Assembly: GCA_036678685.1 (NCBI GenBank)
Contig: JAZIHH010000009.1
Coordinates: 1-14,110 of the forward strand
DNA from: JAZIHH01 sp036678685
Lineage (GTDB): Bacteria; Bacillota; UBA4882; UBA10575
DNA: 14,110 nt
Direction of reading: 5' to 3'
Of this stretch, positions 6,910 to 13,059 are shown in pieces; the stretch's first letter is position 1, and the number at the start of each line of letters is the position of its first letter. The notes beneath the pieces were generated by a model. That model was given only the letters and a program-made list of their open reading frames with translations, was not told where the DNA came from and did no database searches. The translations under genes were made by a program, and so were the position numbers.

Positions 6910-8469
6910 TTGCGTTGGGAGGTGTCAGGAATAGAGTTTTGGACAATTGGCAAATATGTTGGCATAGTTCTCTTGAGCGTGCTGGCCGGGGTCTTCCTTG
7001 AGAAGATCCGGGCGTTCATCCGTTTGCGTTCAGCGGAGGAAACAGCCAGAAAAATAATCCAAGAGGCCGAAAAAGAAGCGGAAGCTCAAAAAAGAGAGAC
7101 GATTTTAGAGGCCAAAGAAGAAGCCCTGCGGATTAAGAATGATCTCGAGAGGGAGCTCAGGGAGAGACGGAACGACGTTCAACGCCTGGAAAAGAGGCTT
7201 GTGCAAAAAGAAGAAAACCTGGACCGTAAAGCGGATCTTCTGGAAAAAAAGGAAGAAGCCCTGAACAAAAAGGAGATTGAGACCGAAAAACTCCAGAACG
7301 AACTCAGAATTCTCACGAAAAAGAAACAAGAAGAGCTGGAGCGTATTTCAGGCTTAACGGCCGAACAGGCAAAAGAGATTCTCCTGGAGGAATTGGAAAA
7401 AGAACTCACCCAGGAGAGGGCGCTACGCATCCGCGAGGCGGAGACGAGGATCAAAGAAGAAGAGGAGAAAAGGGCCAGAGAAATTCTGTGCACCGCCATT
7501 CAGCGGTGCGCCGCCGATCATGTGGCCGAGGCCACCGTTTCGGTGGTCAGTCTGCCCAACGATGAAATGAAAGGAAGGATTATCGGCAGGGAAGGTAGGA
7601 ATATTCGTGCCCTGGAGACGCTTACCGGGATCGATTTGATTATTGACGACACGCCGGAGGCGGTGATCTTATCCGGTTTTGATCCCGTCCGGCGGGAAGT
7701 GGCCCGCCTGGCTTTGGAGCGTTTAATTGCGGACGGCCGTATCCATCCGGCCCGCATTGAAGAAATGGTGGAAAAGGCCAGGAAAGATGTGGAGAATGTG
7801 ATCAAGGAAGAAGGGGAGCGGGCTGTCATTGAGACCGGTATTCACGGGTTGCATCCCGAATTGATCCGGCTTTTAGGCCGCCTACATTACCGTACCAGTT
7901 ACGGGCAGAACGTCTTGAAACACTCCATTGAAGTGGCCCACCTGGCCGGTTTGATCGCTGCCGAACTGGGGGTTGATGTTACCACCGCCAAACGGGCCGG
8001 CCTCCTCCATGATATTGGCAAAGCGGTGGATCACGAGATGGAAGGGTCCCATGTGAATATCGGGGCGGAAATAGCAAAGAAATACCGGGAATCGCCGGCG
8101 GTTGTTCATGCCATTGCCGCCCACCACGGCGATGTTGAACCCAATTTCATTATCGCCGTCTTGATCCAGGCCGCCGATGCCATCTCCGCCGCCCGGCCGG
8201 GAGCACGCCGGGAAACGTTGGAGAGTTATCTGAAAAGACTTGAAAGGCTGGAGGGTATCGCCAATAATTTTGCCGGCGTGGAGAAAGTCTATGCGGTACA
8301 AGCCGGCCGGGAGATCCGGATTATGGTGAAACCGGATAAAATTGATGATGCGGCCGCGGTCATAACCGCGAGGGAGATTGCGAAGAAGATCGAAGATGAA
8401 CTGGAATATCCCGGTCAAATCAAGGTTACGGTAATAAGGGAGACCAGAGCCGTGGATTATGCAAAATAA
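6910..8469 (+). CDS. rny: Ribonuclease Y
   Basis: A membrane-anchored endoribonuclease that initiates mRNA decay in Bacillota. From the TTG at 6910 the protein is 519 aa. An N-terminal membrane segment (about residues 15-32, IGKYVGIVLLSVLAGVFL) is followed by a long coiled coil rich in Glu, Lys and Arg (about 40-200). A KH RNA-binding domain contains GRIIGREGRNIR (about 221-232). The HD domain contains NVLKHSIEVAHLAG and LLHDIGKAVDHE (His367-Asp368). The C-terminus VIRETRAVDYAK is near-invariant in the family. The gene has its own promoter and a leader hairpin. The start is uncertain: I list the conventional TTG, but ATA 6931 fits the ribosome site and the usual short tail before the membrane segment. 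Confidence 0.96.
   Translation: MRWEVSGIEFWTIGKYVGIVLLSVLAGVFLEKIRAFIRLRSAEETARKIIQEAEKEAEAQKRETILEAKEEALRIKNDLERELRERRNDVQRLEKRLVQKEENLDRKADLLEKKEEALNKKEIETEKLQNELRILTKKKQEELERISGLTAEQAKEILLEELEKELTQERALRIREAETRIKEEEEKRAREILCTAIQRCAADHVAEATVSVVSLPNDEMKGRIIGREGRNIRALETLTGIDLIIDDTPEAVILSGFDPVRREVARLALERLIADGRIHPARIEEMVEKARKDVENVIKEEGERAVIETGIHGLHPELIRLLGRLHYRTSYGQNVLKHSIEVAHLAGLIAAELGVDVTTAKRAGLLHDIGKAVDHEMEGSHVNIGAEIAKKYRESPAVVHAIAAHHGDVEPNFIIAVLIQAADAISAARPGARRETLESYLKRLERLEGIANNFAGVEKVYAVQAGREIRIMVKPDKIDDAAAVITAREIAKKIEDELEYPGQIKVTVIRETRAVDYAK
6917..6924 (+). promoter_or_regulatory. rny ribosome binding site that questions the start codon
   Basis: GGGAGGTG is the only strong Shine-Dalgarno site near rny. 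The in-frame codon at good spacing is ATA (6931, six bases downstream). The conventional in-frame starts are TTG 6910 and GTG 6922. They lie upstream of this site or overlap it, and neither has a ribosome site of its own. Confidence 0.55.
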
Positions 8470-8541
8470 GATTCGGAAGCAACATGTCATTAACCGGATT
8501 AAGAGTTGGAAAAGGGGATTGCGATGCGAGGGGGGAGCGGG

Positions 8542-9066
8542 GTGAAAGGAGTGTTTTGGAAAGAAGGGGAACCGTTCACCAATTCCATGAGTTTGATCGT
8601 ATCTTTATTGATTAGATACCCGGAGATTGCGACGATACGGTTGAACCCCGAGGAAAGGGCTTTCGTTTTTACCTTTATCTTCAGCCGGAGATTATCGGCA
8701 ACGGAAATCAGAGAAGTCCAGGAAGAACTGATCGAAAGCCTGAAGGCCCTGGCGGAACTCAACAACCGGCAAATCCTCTTGCTCACCGTCGGTTTTCGCA
8801 AGTCTAAAGGGCTGTCTTTTTTGGAGATCAGACGGGACATTGCTTCCTTCAGTCAGGAAGAAATATCGCTGGTCTCAGGAATCTTGGAGCGCCGTTTTGC
8901 AGGCGAGATCATCAAGGAGCAGGAGGAGAGTATTCCCGAAGACGACCAGCTCTTTCAAGAAGAGATGATCGACCATATGCTGGAAGATCTAAGAGATACA
9001 ATTCAGGAGAAACTTTTAATCGGGATCAGAGAAGAAGGCCGGGTCATGATTTTTAATCATTCGTAA
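8542..9066 (+). CDS. Uncharacterised 174-aa protein between rny and ymdB
   Basis: I do not recognise a named family. The protein looks soluble and mixed alpha/beta. A hydrophobic strand-helix region is at about residues 16-50 (SMSLIVSLLIRYPEI, AFVFTFIFSRR), then a helix, then ILLLTVGFRKSKG (about 78-90). The acidic helical C-terminal half ends in GRVMIFNHS. There is no signal peptide or cysteine cluster. I chose GTG 8542 because it sits behind a G-rich ribosome site (8528-8540) identical, with the same spacing, to the one before the REC-GGDEF gene. The frame is open back to a TTG at 8506 and includes an ATG at 8524. It shares a transcript with rny and ends at a strong terminator, so a link to RNA turnover is possible, but only from position. 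Confidence 0.8.
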   Translation: MKGVFWKEGEPFTNSMSLIVSLLIRYPEIATIRLNPEERAFVFTFIFSRRLSATEIREVQEELIESLKALAELNNRQILLLTVGFRKSKGLSFLEIRRDIASFSQEEISLVSGILERRFAGEIIKEQEESIPEDDQLFQEEMIDHMLEDLRDTIQEKLLIGIREEGRVMIFNHS

Positions 9067-9109
9067 AAACCCAACCCACCGGGATCGCTTCCGGGCGGGT
9101 TGGGTTTTT
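9065..9109 (+). terminator. Strong intrinsic terminator after the rny operon
   Basis: AAAAACCCAACCC (9065-9077) is the exact complement of GGGTTGGGTTTTT (9097-9109). An inner CCGG/CCGG stem closes an eight-base loop. The stem ends in a T5 tract and more T-rich sequence, and starts at the stop codon of the upstream gene. Confidence 0.93.
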
Positions 9110-9156
9110 ATGTTTATATTTGTATTTATTGCCTGTGACGGAGTAAGGAGAGGAAA

Positions 9157-9942
9157 ATGATCAGAGTTTTGTTTTTAGGGGATATTGTCGGCAGGCCGGG
9201 AAGAAGGGTCGTCAAGCAGTTTCTCCCGTCGTTGATCGAAGAATTCCGCGCCGATCTGGTGGTGGCCAACGCGGAAAACGCCGCCGGGGGTTTTGGGCTT
9301 ACTCTCGAGGTGGCGGCAGAACTCTTTAATTCCGGTATTGATGTGATAACCATGGGTAATCATACCTGGAAAAACAAGGAGATTACCAGTGTTTTTTCCC
9401 GGTACCCCAATGTTCTCCGGCCGGCCAACTACCCGCCAGAGACGCCCGGTGAAGGGTTCGGTTTTTTCCAAACCCGCAACGGGTATCAGGTGGGAGTGGT
9501 GAATCTTTTGGGCCAGGTATACCTGGAGCCCGCTTTGGATTGCCCTTTCCGCAGGGGCGAAGAGCTTTTGACCGCCATGAAAAGGACCACCCCTTTTTTG
9601 CTGGTGGATTTTCATGCGGAAGCCACTTCGGAAAAGATTGCCTTTGCCCATTATGTTGACGGGCGGGCTTCGGGCGTCATCGGGACTCATACTCATATTA
9701 CTACTGCGGATGAGAGGATTCTCCCCGGGGGAACCGGATACATCACCGATGTGGGAATGTGCGGGCCGGTCAATTCCGTCCTCGGCATCAAAACCGAACT
9801 GGCGGTGAAGAAGTTTATTACCAAGTTGCCGGTGAGATTTCAAATCTCATCCGGCAAGGCGGAATTAAACGGGTTGTTTATGGAATGGGATGAACAAGGC
9901 CGCACTGTGCAGATAAAAAGGATCAACCGTTGCGAAGGTTGA
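9157..9942 (+). CDS. ymdB: YmdB-family metallophosphoesterase
   Basis: A calcineurin-like phosphoesterase of 261 aa. In B. subtilis YmdB is a cyclic-nucleotide phosphodiesterase affecting biofilm and motility choice, and its gene lies beside rny. The metal-site motifs are all visible: FLGDIVGRPGR (Asp9), NAENAAGG (Glu40 and Asn41), TMGNHTW (Asn68 and His69), VDFHAEATSEK (His153) and GTHTHITTADERIL (His178 and His180). The ATG at 9157 follows AAGGAGAGG. A strong terminator upstream implies a separate promoter in 9110-9150, but I see no good one there. Confidence 0.95.
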   Translation: MIRVLFLGDIVGRPGRRVVKQFLPSLIEEFRADLVVANAENAAGGFGLTLEVAAELFNSGIDVITMGNHTWKNKEITSVFSRYPNVLRPANYPPETPGEGFGFFQTRNGYQVGVVNLLGQVYLEPALDCPFRRGEELLTAMKRTTPFLLVDFHAEATSEKIAFAHYVDGRASGVIGTHTHITTADERILPGGTGYITDVGMCGPVNSVLGIKTELAVKKFITKLPVRFQISSGKAELNGLFMEWDEQGRTVQIKRINRCEG

Positions 9943-9961
9943 AAAGATTTTTTCGAAAAAA

Positions 9962-9991
9962 AAAGGAATTTATTGGTCAACATAAAAATAT
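9962..9991 (+). promoter_or_regulatory. Candidate sigma-H promoter of spoVS
   Basis: AAAGGAATT (9962-9970) fits the sigma-H -35 consensus RnAGGAwww. A 12-base spacer leads to TAAAAATAT (9983-9991), which fits RnnGAATww except at the first and fourth positions. In B. subtilis spoVS is sigma-H dependent, which is the main reason to consider it. The region is so A-rich that a chance match is possible. Confidence 0.3.
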
Positions 9992-10030
9992 AACTAAAAG
10001 AACTAGTTTTCAGGAGGGGGATATAAAGCA

Positions 10031-10291
10031 ATGGAAATATTAAAGGTTTCGGCAAAATCCAATCCCAATTCTGTGGCGGGTGCGTTGGCCGGTGTGTTAA
10101 GGGAGAGAGGCGCAGCGGAAATTCAAGCCATCGGTGCCGGGGCTTTAAACCAGGCGGTAAAAGCGGTGGCAATTGCCAGGGGTTTTGTTGCTCCCAGTGG
10201 TATTGATCTAATCTGTATCCCCGCGTTTACAGATATTATGATCGACGGTGAAGAACGAACGGCGATTAAACTGATTGTTGAACCCCGGTAG
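10031..10291 (+). CDS. spoVS: Stage V sporulation protein S
   Basis: SpoVS is a small Alba-like protein, probably nucleic-acid binding, needed for sporulation beyond the coat stage in B. subtilis. The 86-aa sequence is close to the family throughout: EILKVSAKSNPNSVAGALAG at the N-terminus, GAGALNQAVKAVAIARGF in the middle, and IPAFTDIMIDGEERTAIKL near the end. The ATG is preceded by AGGAGGGGG. It follows ymdB by 88 bases, the usual gene order in clostridia. Confidence 0.97.
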   Translation: MEILKVSAKSNPNSVAGALAGVLRERGAAEIQAIGAGALNQAVKAVAIARGFVAPSGIDLICIPAFTDIMIDGEERTAIKLIVEPR

Positions 10292-10346
10292 AACCCTTTG
10301 GTAAACTGTCTTTTCCGGAACGATCGCAAGGAGACCCGTTGGCTCC

Positions 10347-10361
10347 GGGAGGTCCGGGAGG
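10347..10361 (+). promoter_or_regulatory. Tandem Shine-Dalgarno sites before the dipeptidase
   Basis: GGGAGG occurs twice (10347-10352 and 10356-10361) in a direct repeat of TCCGGGAGG. The first is nine bases from the in-frame TTG (10362). The second is four bases from an out-of-frame ATG (10366). The arrangement decides which start is used. Confidence 0.55.
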
Positions 10362-11336
10362 TTGTATGAAAAACATTCCTTATCAACTTATTGGCCGGTG
10401 ATTGACGGCCATGCCGACACTATTGTGCAAGCGGTCATAGAGGGAAGGAGTTTTTTTCACTTCAGCAATCTTGGACATTTGGATTTACCCCGTCTGCTCC
10501 AGGCGGGTGTCGATCTCCAGGTACTGGCAATTTGTGCCGGTACCCGGAGGGAACCCTACCAGTGGGTAAACAGAATTCTTGATCACTGGGAGGAAGAGTA
10601 TCTTGCCTCCTCCGACCGGGTGATTTGGCTCAGAAGCCGCGAGGATTTTCTCCGGTGGGAAAGGGAGAAAAAACCGGGAGTGCTCCTGGGGTTGGAGGGG
10701 GGAGAACCTTTGGAAAACGATCCGGGTAGATTGGAGGCCTTATATAACCGCGGGATAAGGATTTTCTCCCTTACCTGGAATCACCGGAATATGTTGGCCT
10801 GCGGCACCGGATGCCCCGATGATCACGGGCTTACCCTTTTGGGGAAAGAAACAATCCGTCTCGCCGAGAAGCTGAAGATTTTACTCGATCTCTCACATTT
10901 GGCCCCCAGAAGTTTTCGGGAGGCTATTTTTTTCAGCCAAAAACCGGTCTTCGTTTTCCACGCCAATATTTATGAGCTTTGTCCCCACCCGCGGAACCTC
11001 ACCGAAGAACAGGTAAAAGCTGTGGCCGAAACAGGAGGAACCATCGGCCTCACCTTTTACCCTTCTTTTATTTCCGGGAAAAAGAACGCCTGTTGCCGGG
11101 ATTTGCTTTTACATCTTGAATACCTGTTGGATAAGGTCGGTGAGAAACATATAGCTTTGGGAGGGGACCTTGACGGCATTGACCAGACCCTCCTTGATTT
11201 ACGGGAGGTCAGAGACCTTCCCAATCTTGTGGCAACGATGCGTTCCGCAGGAATTGGCGAGCAAGTGACAGGACAAATCCTGGGGGGGAATTTATACCGC
11301 TTATTTAAAAAAAGTATTTTTTCCGCTGTAAGCTAA
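10362..11336 (+). CDS. M19 family (renal/membrane-type) dipeptidase
   Basis: A zinc-dependent dipeptidase of the amidohydrolase fold, 324 aa from the TTG at 10362. Metal-site landmarks are DGHADT (about 15-20), GLEGGEPL (bridging Glu), DLSHLAP (His) and FHANIYELCPHPRNL (His, where the family has SHSN...HPRN). GGDLDGID corresponds to the GSDFDG motif. Despite the family name there is no signal peptide or membrane segment, so it is cytoplasmic. An alternative start at GTG 10398 gives 312 aa beginning right at IDGHADT, as many bacterial members do. It lies 70 bases after spoVS and is probably co-transcribed. An M19 peptidase beside spoVS is, from memory, a recurring clostridial arrangement. The substrate is unknown. 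Confidence 0.9.
   Translation: MYEKHSLSTYWPVIDGHADTIVQAVIEGRSFFHFSNLGHLDLPRLLQAGVDLQVLAICAGTRREPYQWVNRILDHWEEEYLASSDRVIWLRSREDFLRWEREKKPGVLLGLEGGEPLENDPGRLEALYNRGIRIFSLTWNHRNMLACGTGCPDDHGLTLLGKETIRLAEKLKILLDLSHLAPRSFREAIFFSQKPVFVFHANIYELCPHPRNLTEEQVKAVAETGGTIGLTFYPSFISGKKNACCRDLLLHLEYLLDKVGEKHIALGGDLDGIDQTLLDLREVRDLPNLVATMRSAGIGEQVTGQILGGNLYRLFKKSIFSAVS
10366..10401 (+). CDS. Possible 11-aa leader peptide overlapping the dipeptidase start
   Basis: The ATG at 10366 has the better-placed ribosome site (GGGAGG, four-base spacing). It encodes MKNIPYQLIGR and ends in TGA 10399-10401. That stop overlaps an in-frame GTG (10398) of the dipeptidase as GTGA, the same overlap style used by other genes here. 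It may be a coupling mini-cistron, or a chance ORF. Confidence 0.3.
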   Translation: MKNIPYQLIGR

Positions 11337-11340
11337 TAAT

Positions 11341-11361
11341 GCCAAGGCAGAAGGCCTTTGC
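11341..11361 (+). other. Hairpin after the dipeptidase gene
   Basis: AAGGC (11344-11348) pairs with GCCTT (11354-11358). A flanking GC/GC pair extends the stem across one mismatch. There is no T-tract. It is a possible 3'-end structure of the spoVS-dipeptidase transcript. Confidence 0.3.
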
Positions 11362-11421
11362 AAGCCCTGCCGGTATTTACTTGGAGGGAAAGGGCCGCCG
11401 CAGGCGAAATCTCATCTCATA

Positions 11422-11456
11422 GCTGTCTTACCCGACGATTGCAGCACTTTTTTTTT
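11422..11456 (+). terminator. Weak terminator candidate upstream of the GNAT gene
   Basis: A nine-T run (11448-11456) follows a short GCTG/CAGC stem (11422-11425 with 11442-11445) that has a 16-base loop. The T-run is typical of a terminator but the stem is poor, so confidence is low. The rest of the 149-base gap shows no recognisable riboswitch or promoter. Confidence 0.3.
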
Positions 11457-11485
11457 AAAATTTTGTCGCAAAAGGAGATACAGTC

Positions 11486-12028
11486 GTGTCGGAGAAGACG
11501 AAAAGAGTTATTCTGCGTCCCTTTACCAAGAAAGATATAGATACGATGGTCAGCTGGAATAACGATCCGGAGCTGGAGTATTTAATGGACCGGTGTTTAC
11601 CGAAGACACGGGAAAAATGCCTGGAATGGTTCGAAAAATACGTTCCGGAAAAGAATTACCGGCTTTATGCTTTAGAGAACGAAGACGGGGTTCTCCTTGG
11701 TGAAGTGGAACTGGATCATATTTGTTGGAAAAGACGGGAAGCGGAACTAAGAATCCGCATTGGCGAGAAAAAATACTGGAACAAGGGTTATGGAACGCTT
11801 GCCCTCCTGGAAATTTTGCAAAAGGCTTTTTACCATTTTAAACTGGAATCTATTTACCTGCGGGTCTATGCTTTTAATTCCCGTGCCATCCACTGTTATG
11901 AAAAAGTGGGGTTTAGAAGACGGGGTTTTTTAAAACGGATAAGAGACAAAGAATGGAAGGATATACTATTAATGGATATTAACCGGGAAAAATTTCAGCA
12001 AAAAAAAGTATTATTACAGAATGATTAA
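11486..12028 (+). CDS. GNAT family N-acetyltransferase (RimJ/RimL-like)
   Basis: An acetyl-CoA-dependent acetyltransferase of 180 aa. It has the RimJ/RimL layout: VILRPFTKKDIDTMVSWNNDPEL at the N-terminus (residues 8-30), the acetyl-CoA pyrophosphate loop KKYWNKGYGT (95-104), then LRVYAFNSRAIHCYEKVGF (125-143) with the family Asn131 and Tyr138. The substrate cannot be told from the sequence: it could be a protein N-terminus or a small molecule. The GTG start follows AAAGGAGATA. The gene is lower in GC than its neighbours, with Lys-rich A/T-ending codons. It precedes spo0A, which has its own promoter. Confidence 0.88.
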   Translation: MSEKTKRVILRPFTKKDIDTMVSWNNDPELEYLMDRCLPKTREKCLEWFEKYVPEKNYRLYALENEDGVLLGEVELDHICWKRREAELRIRIGEKKYWNKGYGTLALLEILQKAFYHFKLESIYLRVYAFNSRAIHCYEKVGFRRRGFLKRIRDKEWKDILLMDINREKFQQKKVLLQND

Positions 12029-12030
12029 TC

Positions 12031-12059
12031 TTGCAATAATTTTTTGTAACGTTTACAAT
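12031..12059 (+). promoter_or_regulatory. spo0A sigma-A-type promoter
   Basis: A -35 TTGCAA (12031-12036), a 17-base spacer and a -10 TACAAT (12054-12059). The predicted start is near 12066, so the leader is only about 15 bases and begins at the ribosome site GAAGGAGGGG. I see no sigma-H promoter or TGTCGAA 0A box here, unlike B. subtilis spo0A. Confidence 0.7.
12044..12058 (+). promoter_or_regulatory. Inverted repeat over the spo0A -10 (operator candidate)
   Basis: TTGTAA (12044-12049) and TTACAA (12053-12058) are exact inverted copies separated by CGT. The dyad covers the end of the spacer and most of the -10, so a dimeric protein bound here would block the promoter. It resembles a cre site but is one base too short between half-sites. 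Confidence 0.4.
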
Positions 12060-12081
12060 AATTAGAAGGAGGGGATACTTA

Positions 12082-12891
12082 ATGACAAAGAAAATTAAAG
12101 TTCTGTTGGCCGACAATAACCGGGAATTATGTAATGTTTTGACTGAACATATCAGCCGGCAGGAGGATTTGGAACTGCTGGGGATCGCTTATGACGGTCT
12201 GGAAGCGGTGGAGTTGGTCAAGGAATCCCAGCCCGATGTTTTGATCCTGGATATTTCCATGCCTTATTTGGACGGCATTGGCGTAATGGAACGGATGGAG
12301 GAGATTACACCAAGACCCAAAATCATTGTCTTGACCGCCTTTGATCAGGAATCAATGGTGCAAAGAATGATTAGCATGGGAGTGGACTATTATATAGTCA
12401 AACCTTTTGACACCGCGACGCTTTTGGAGCGCATCCGGCAGTTTGGCGGCGCTTCCCCAAAAACCAGTGAGAACAGGGGTTTGTATATGACGCCCGGGAC
12501 GCAACTGAAAGAATCCTCAAAAATTAGTTTGGAGATGGAGATAACCAAACTCTTTCATGAGATGGGAATTCCCGCCCATTTCCGGGGGTACGCTTATTTG
12601 CGGGAAGCCATTATCATGGCCGTCCAGGATGCTTCGGTTTTAAGTAATATTACCAAGAATTTATATCCCAAGATAGCAATGAAGTATCATTCCACCCCCA
12701 GCGGAGTCGAGTCCGCGATTCGTCATACGATCGAAGTGGGCTGGGAGAGGGGGAACTATGATTGTTTCCGGAGAATATTTGCGTTAGGCGACGAGGAGGC
12801 ACAGGGAGCACGGGGGAAATTCCCCACCAGCGCGTCGTTCATCGCCAAGGTGGCGGATAGAATGCGCCTGTTGATGAAGATGAACGAATAG
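12082..12891 (+). CDS. spo0A: Sporulation master regulator Spo0A (divergent key residues)
   Basis: The phosphorelay response regulator controlling sporulation entry (269 aa, normal length). The receiver domain is residues 5-122, with phosphoacceptor Asp57 (LILDISMP), Thr in VLTAF and Lys in VKPF. After a linker, the Spo0A-specific DNA-binding domain (about 150-269) contains IPAHFRGYAYLREAI, ITKNLYPKIAMKYHSTPS, AIRHTIEVGWERGN and SFIAKVADRMRL. Two changes stand out. The acidic pair normally written ADDNREL reads ADNNREL (Asn12). The recognition-helix segment normally SRVERAIRH reads SGVESAIRH (Gly208, Ser211), losing two arginines. Glu210 and Arg214 remain. The rest is clearly Spo0A, so this may be the true regulator with altered specificity or a paralogue. 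Confidence 0.95.
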   Translation: MTKKIKVLLADNNRELCNVLTEHISRQEDLELLGIAYDGLEAVELVKESQPDVLILDISMPYLDGIGVMERMEEITPRPKIIVLTAFDQESMVQRMISMGVDYYIVKPFDTATLLERIRQFGGASPKTSENRGLYMTPGTQLKESSKISLEMEITKLFHEMGIPAHFRGYAYLREAIIMAVQDASVLSNITKNLYPKIAMKYHSTPSGVESAIRHTIEVGWERGNYDCFRRIFALGDEEAQGARGKFPTSASFIAKVADRMRLLMKMNE

Positions 12892-12926
12892 GCCTCTGCC
12901 TGTTTCCAGCGGAGGCTTTGACTTTT
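12892..12926 (+). terminator. Intrinsic terminator after spo0A
   Basis: GCCTCTGC (12892-12899) pairs with GCGGAGGC (12909-12916), with one G-U pair and a nine-base loop. It is followed by an interrupted T-tract (TTTGACTTTT). It starts one base after the spo0A stop. Confidence 0.75.
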
Positions 12927-12972
12927 CCAAGCTATAGCCAGTGTTTTTCTGGAGGGGGCTTTTGCCCTTTAC

Positions 12973-13001
12973 TTGTTTTCAAAAAAAGAAGCTGTTATAA
13001 T
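12973..13001 (+). promoter_or_regulatory. Promoter of the FHA-PP2C operon
   Basis: A -35 TTGTTT (12973-12978), a 17-base spacer and a perfect -10 TATAAT (12996-13001) with an upstream TG (extended -10). It lies between the spo0A terminator and the FHA gene. The leader is about 50 bases or more, depending on the start used. Confidence 0.75.
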
Positions 13002-13059
13002 GATATAAAGATTTTATTTTTTTTAGGAAGATTTCCATGTATTTGTAAACCGGGTCCAC

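Noticed and set aside
9110..9150. Promoter of ymdB
   Set aside because: The best fit (TTGGGT within the terminator and TATTTA 17 bases later) is too weak to report.
11360..11460. Possible riboswitch or T-box before the GNAT gene
   Set aside because: No conserved T-box, SAM, TPP, glycine or c-di-GMP riboswitch core is visible. Only weak stems and a T-run are present.
11358..11540. 60-codon plus-strand ORF upstream of and into the GNAT gene
   Set aside because: It uses a TTG start, runs through a T9 tract (Phe run), overlaps the GNAT start in another frame and has no credible ribosome site.
12044..12058. CcpA cre site at spo0A
   Set aside because: TGTAACGTTTACA lacks one base of the 14-bp cre spacing, so I kept it only as a generic inverted repeat.
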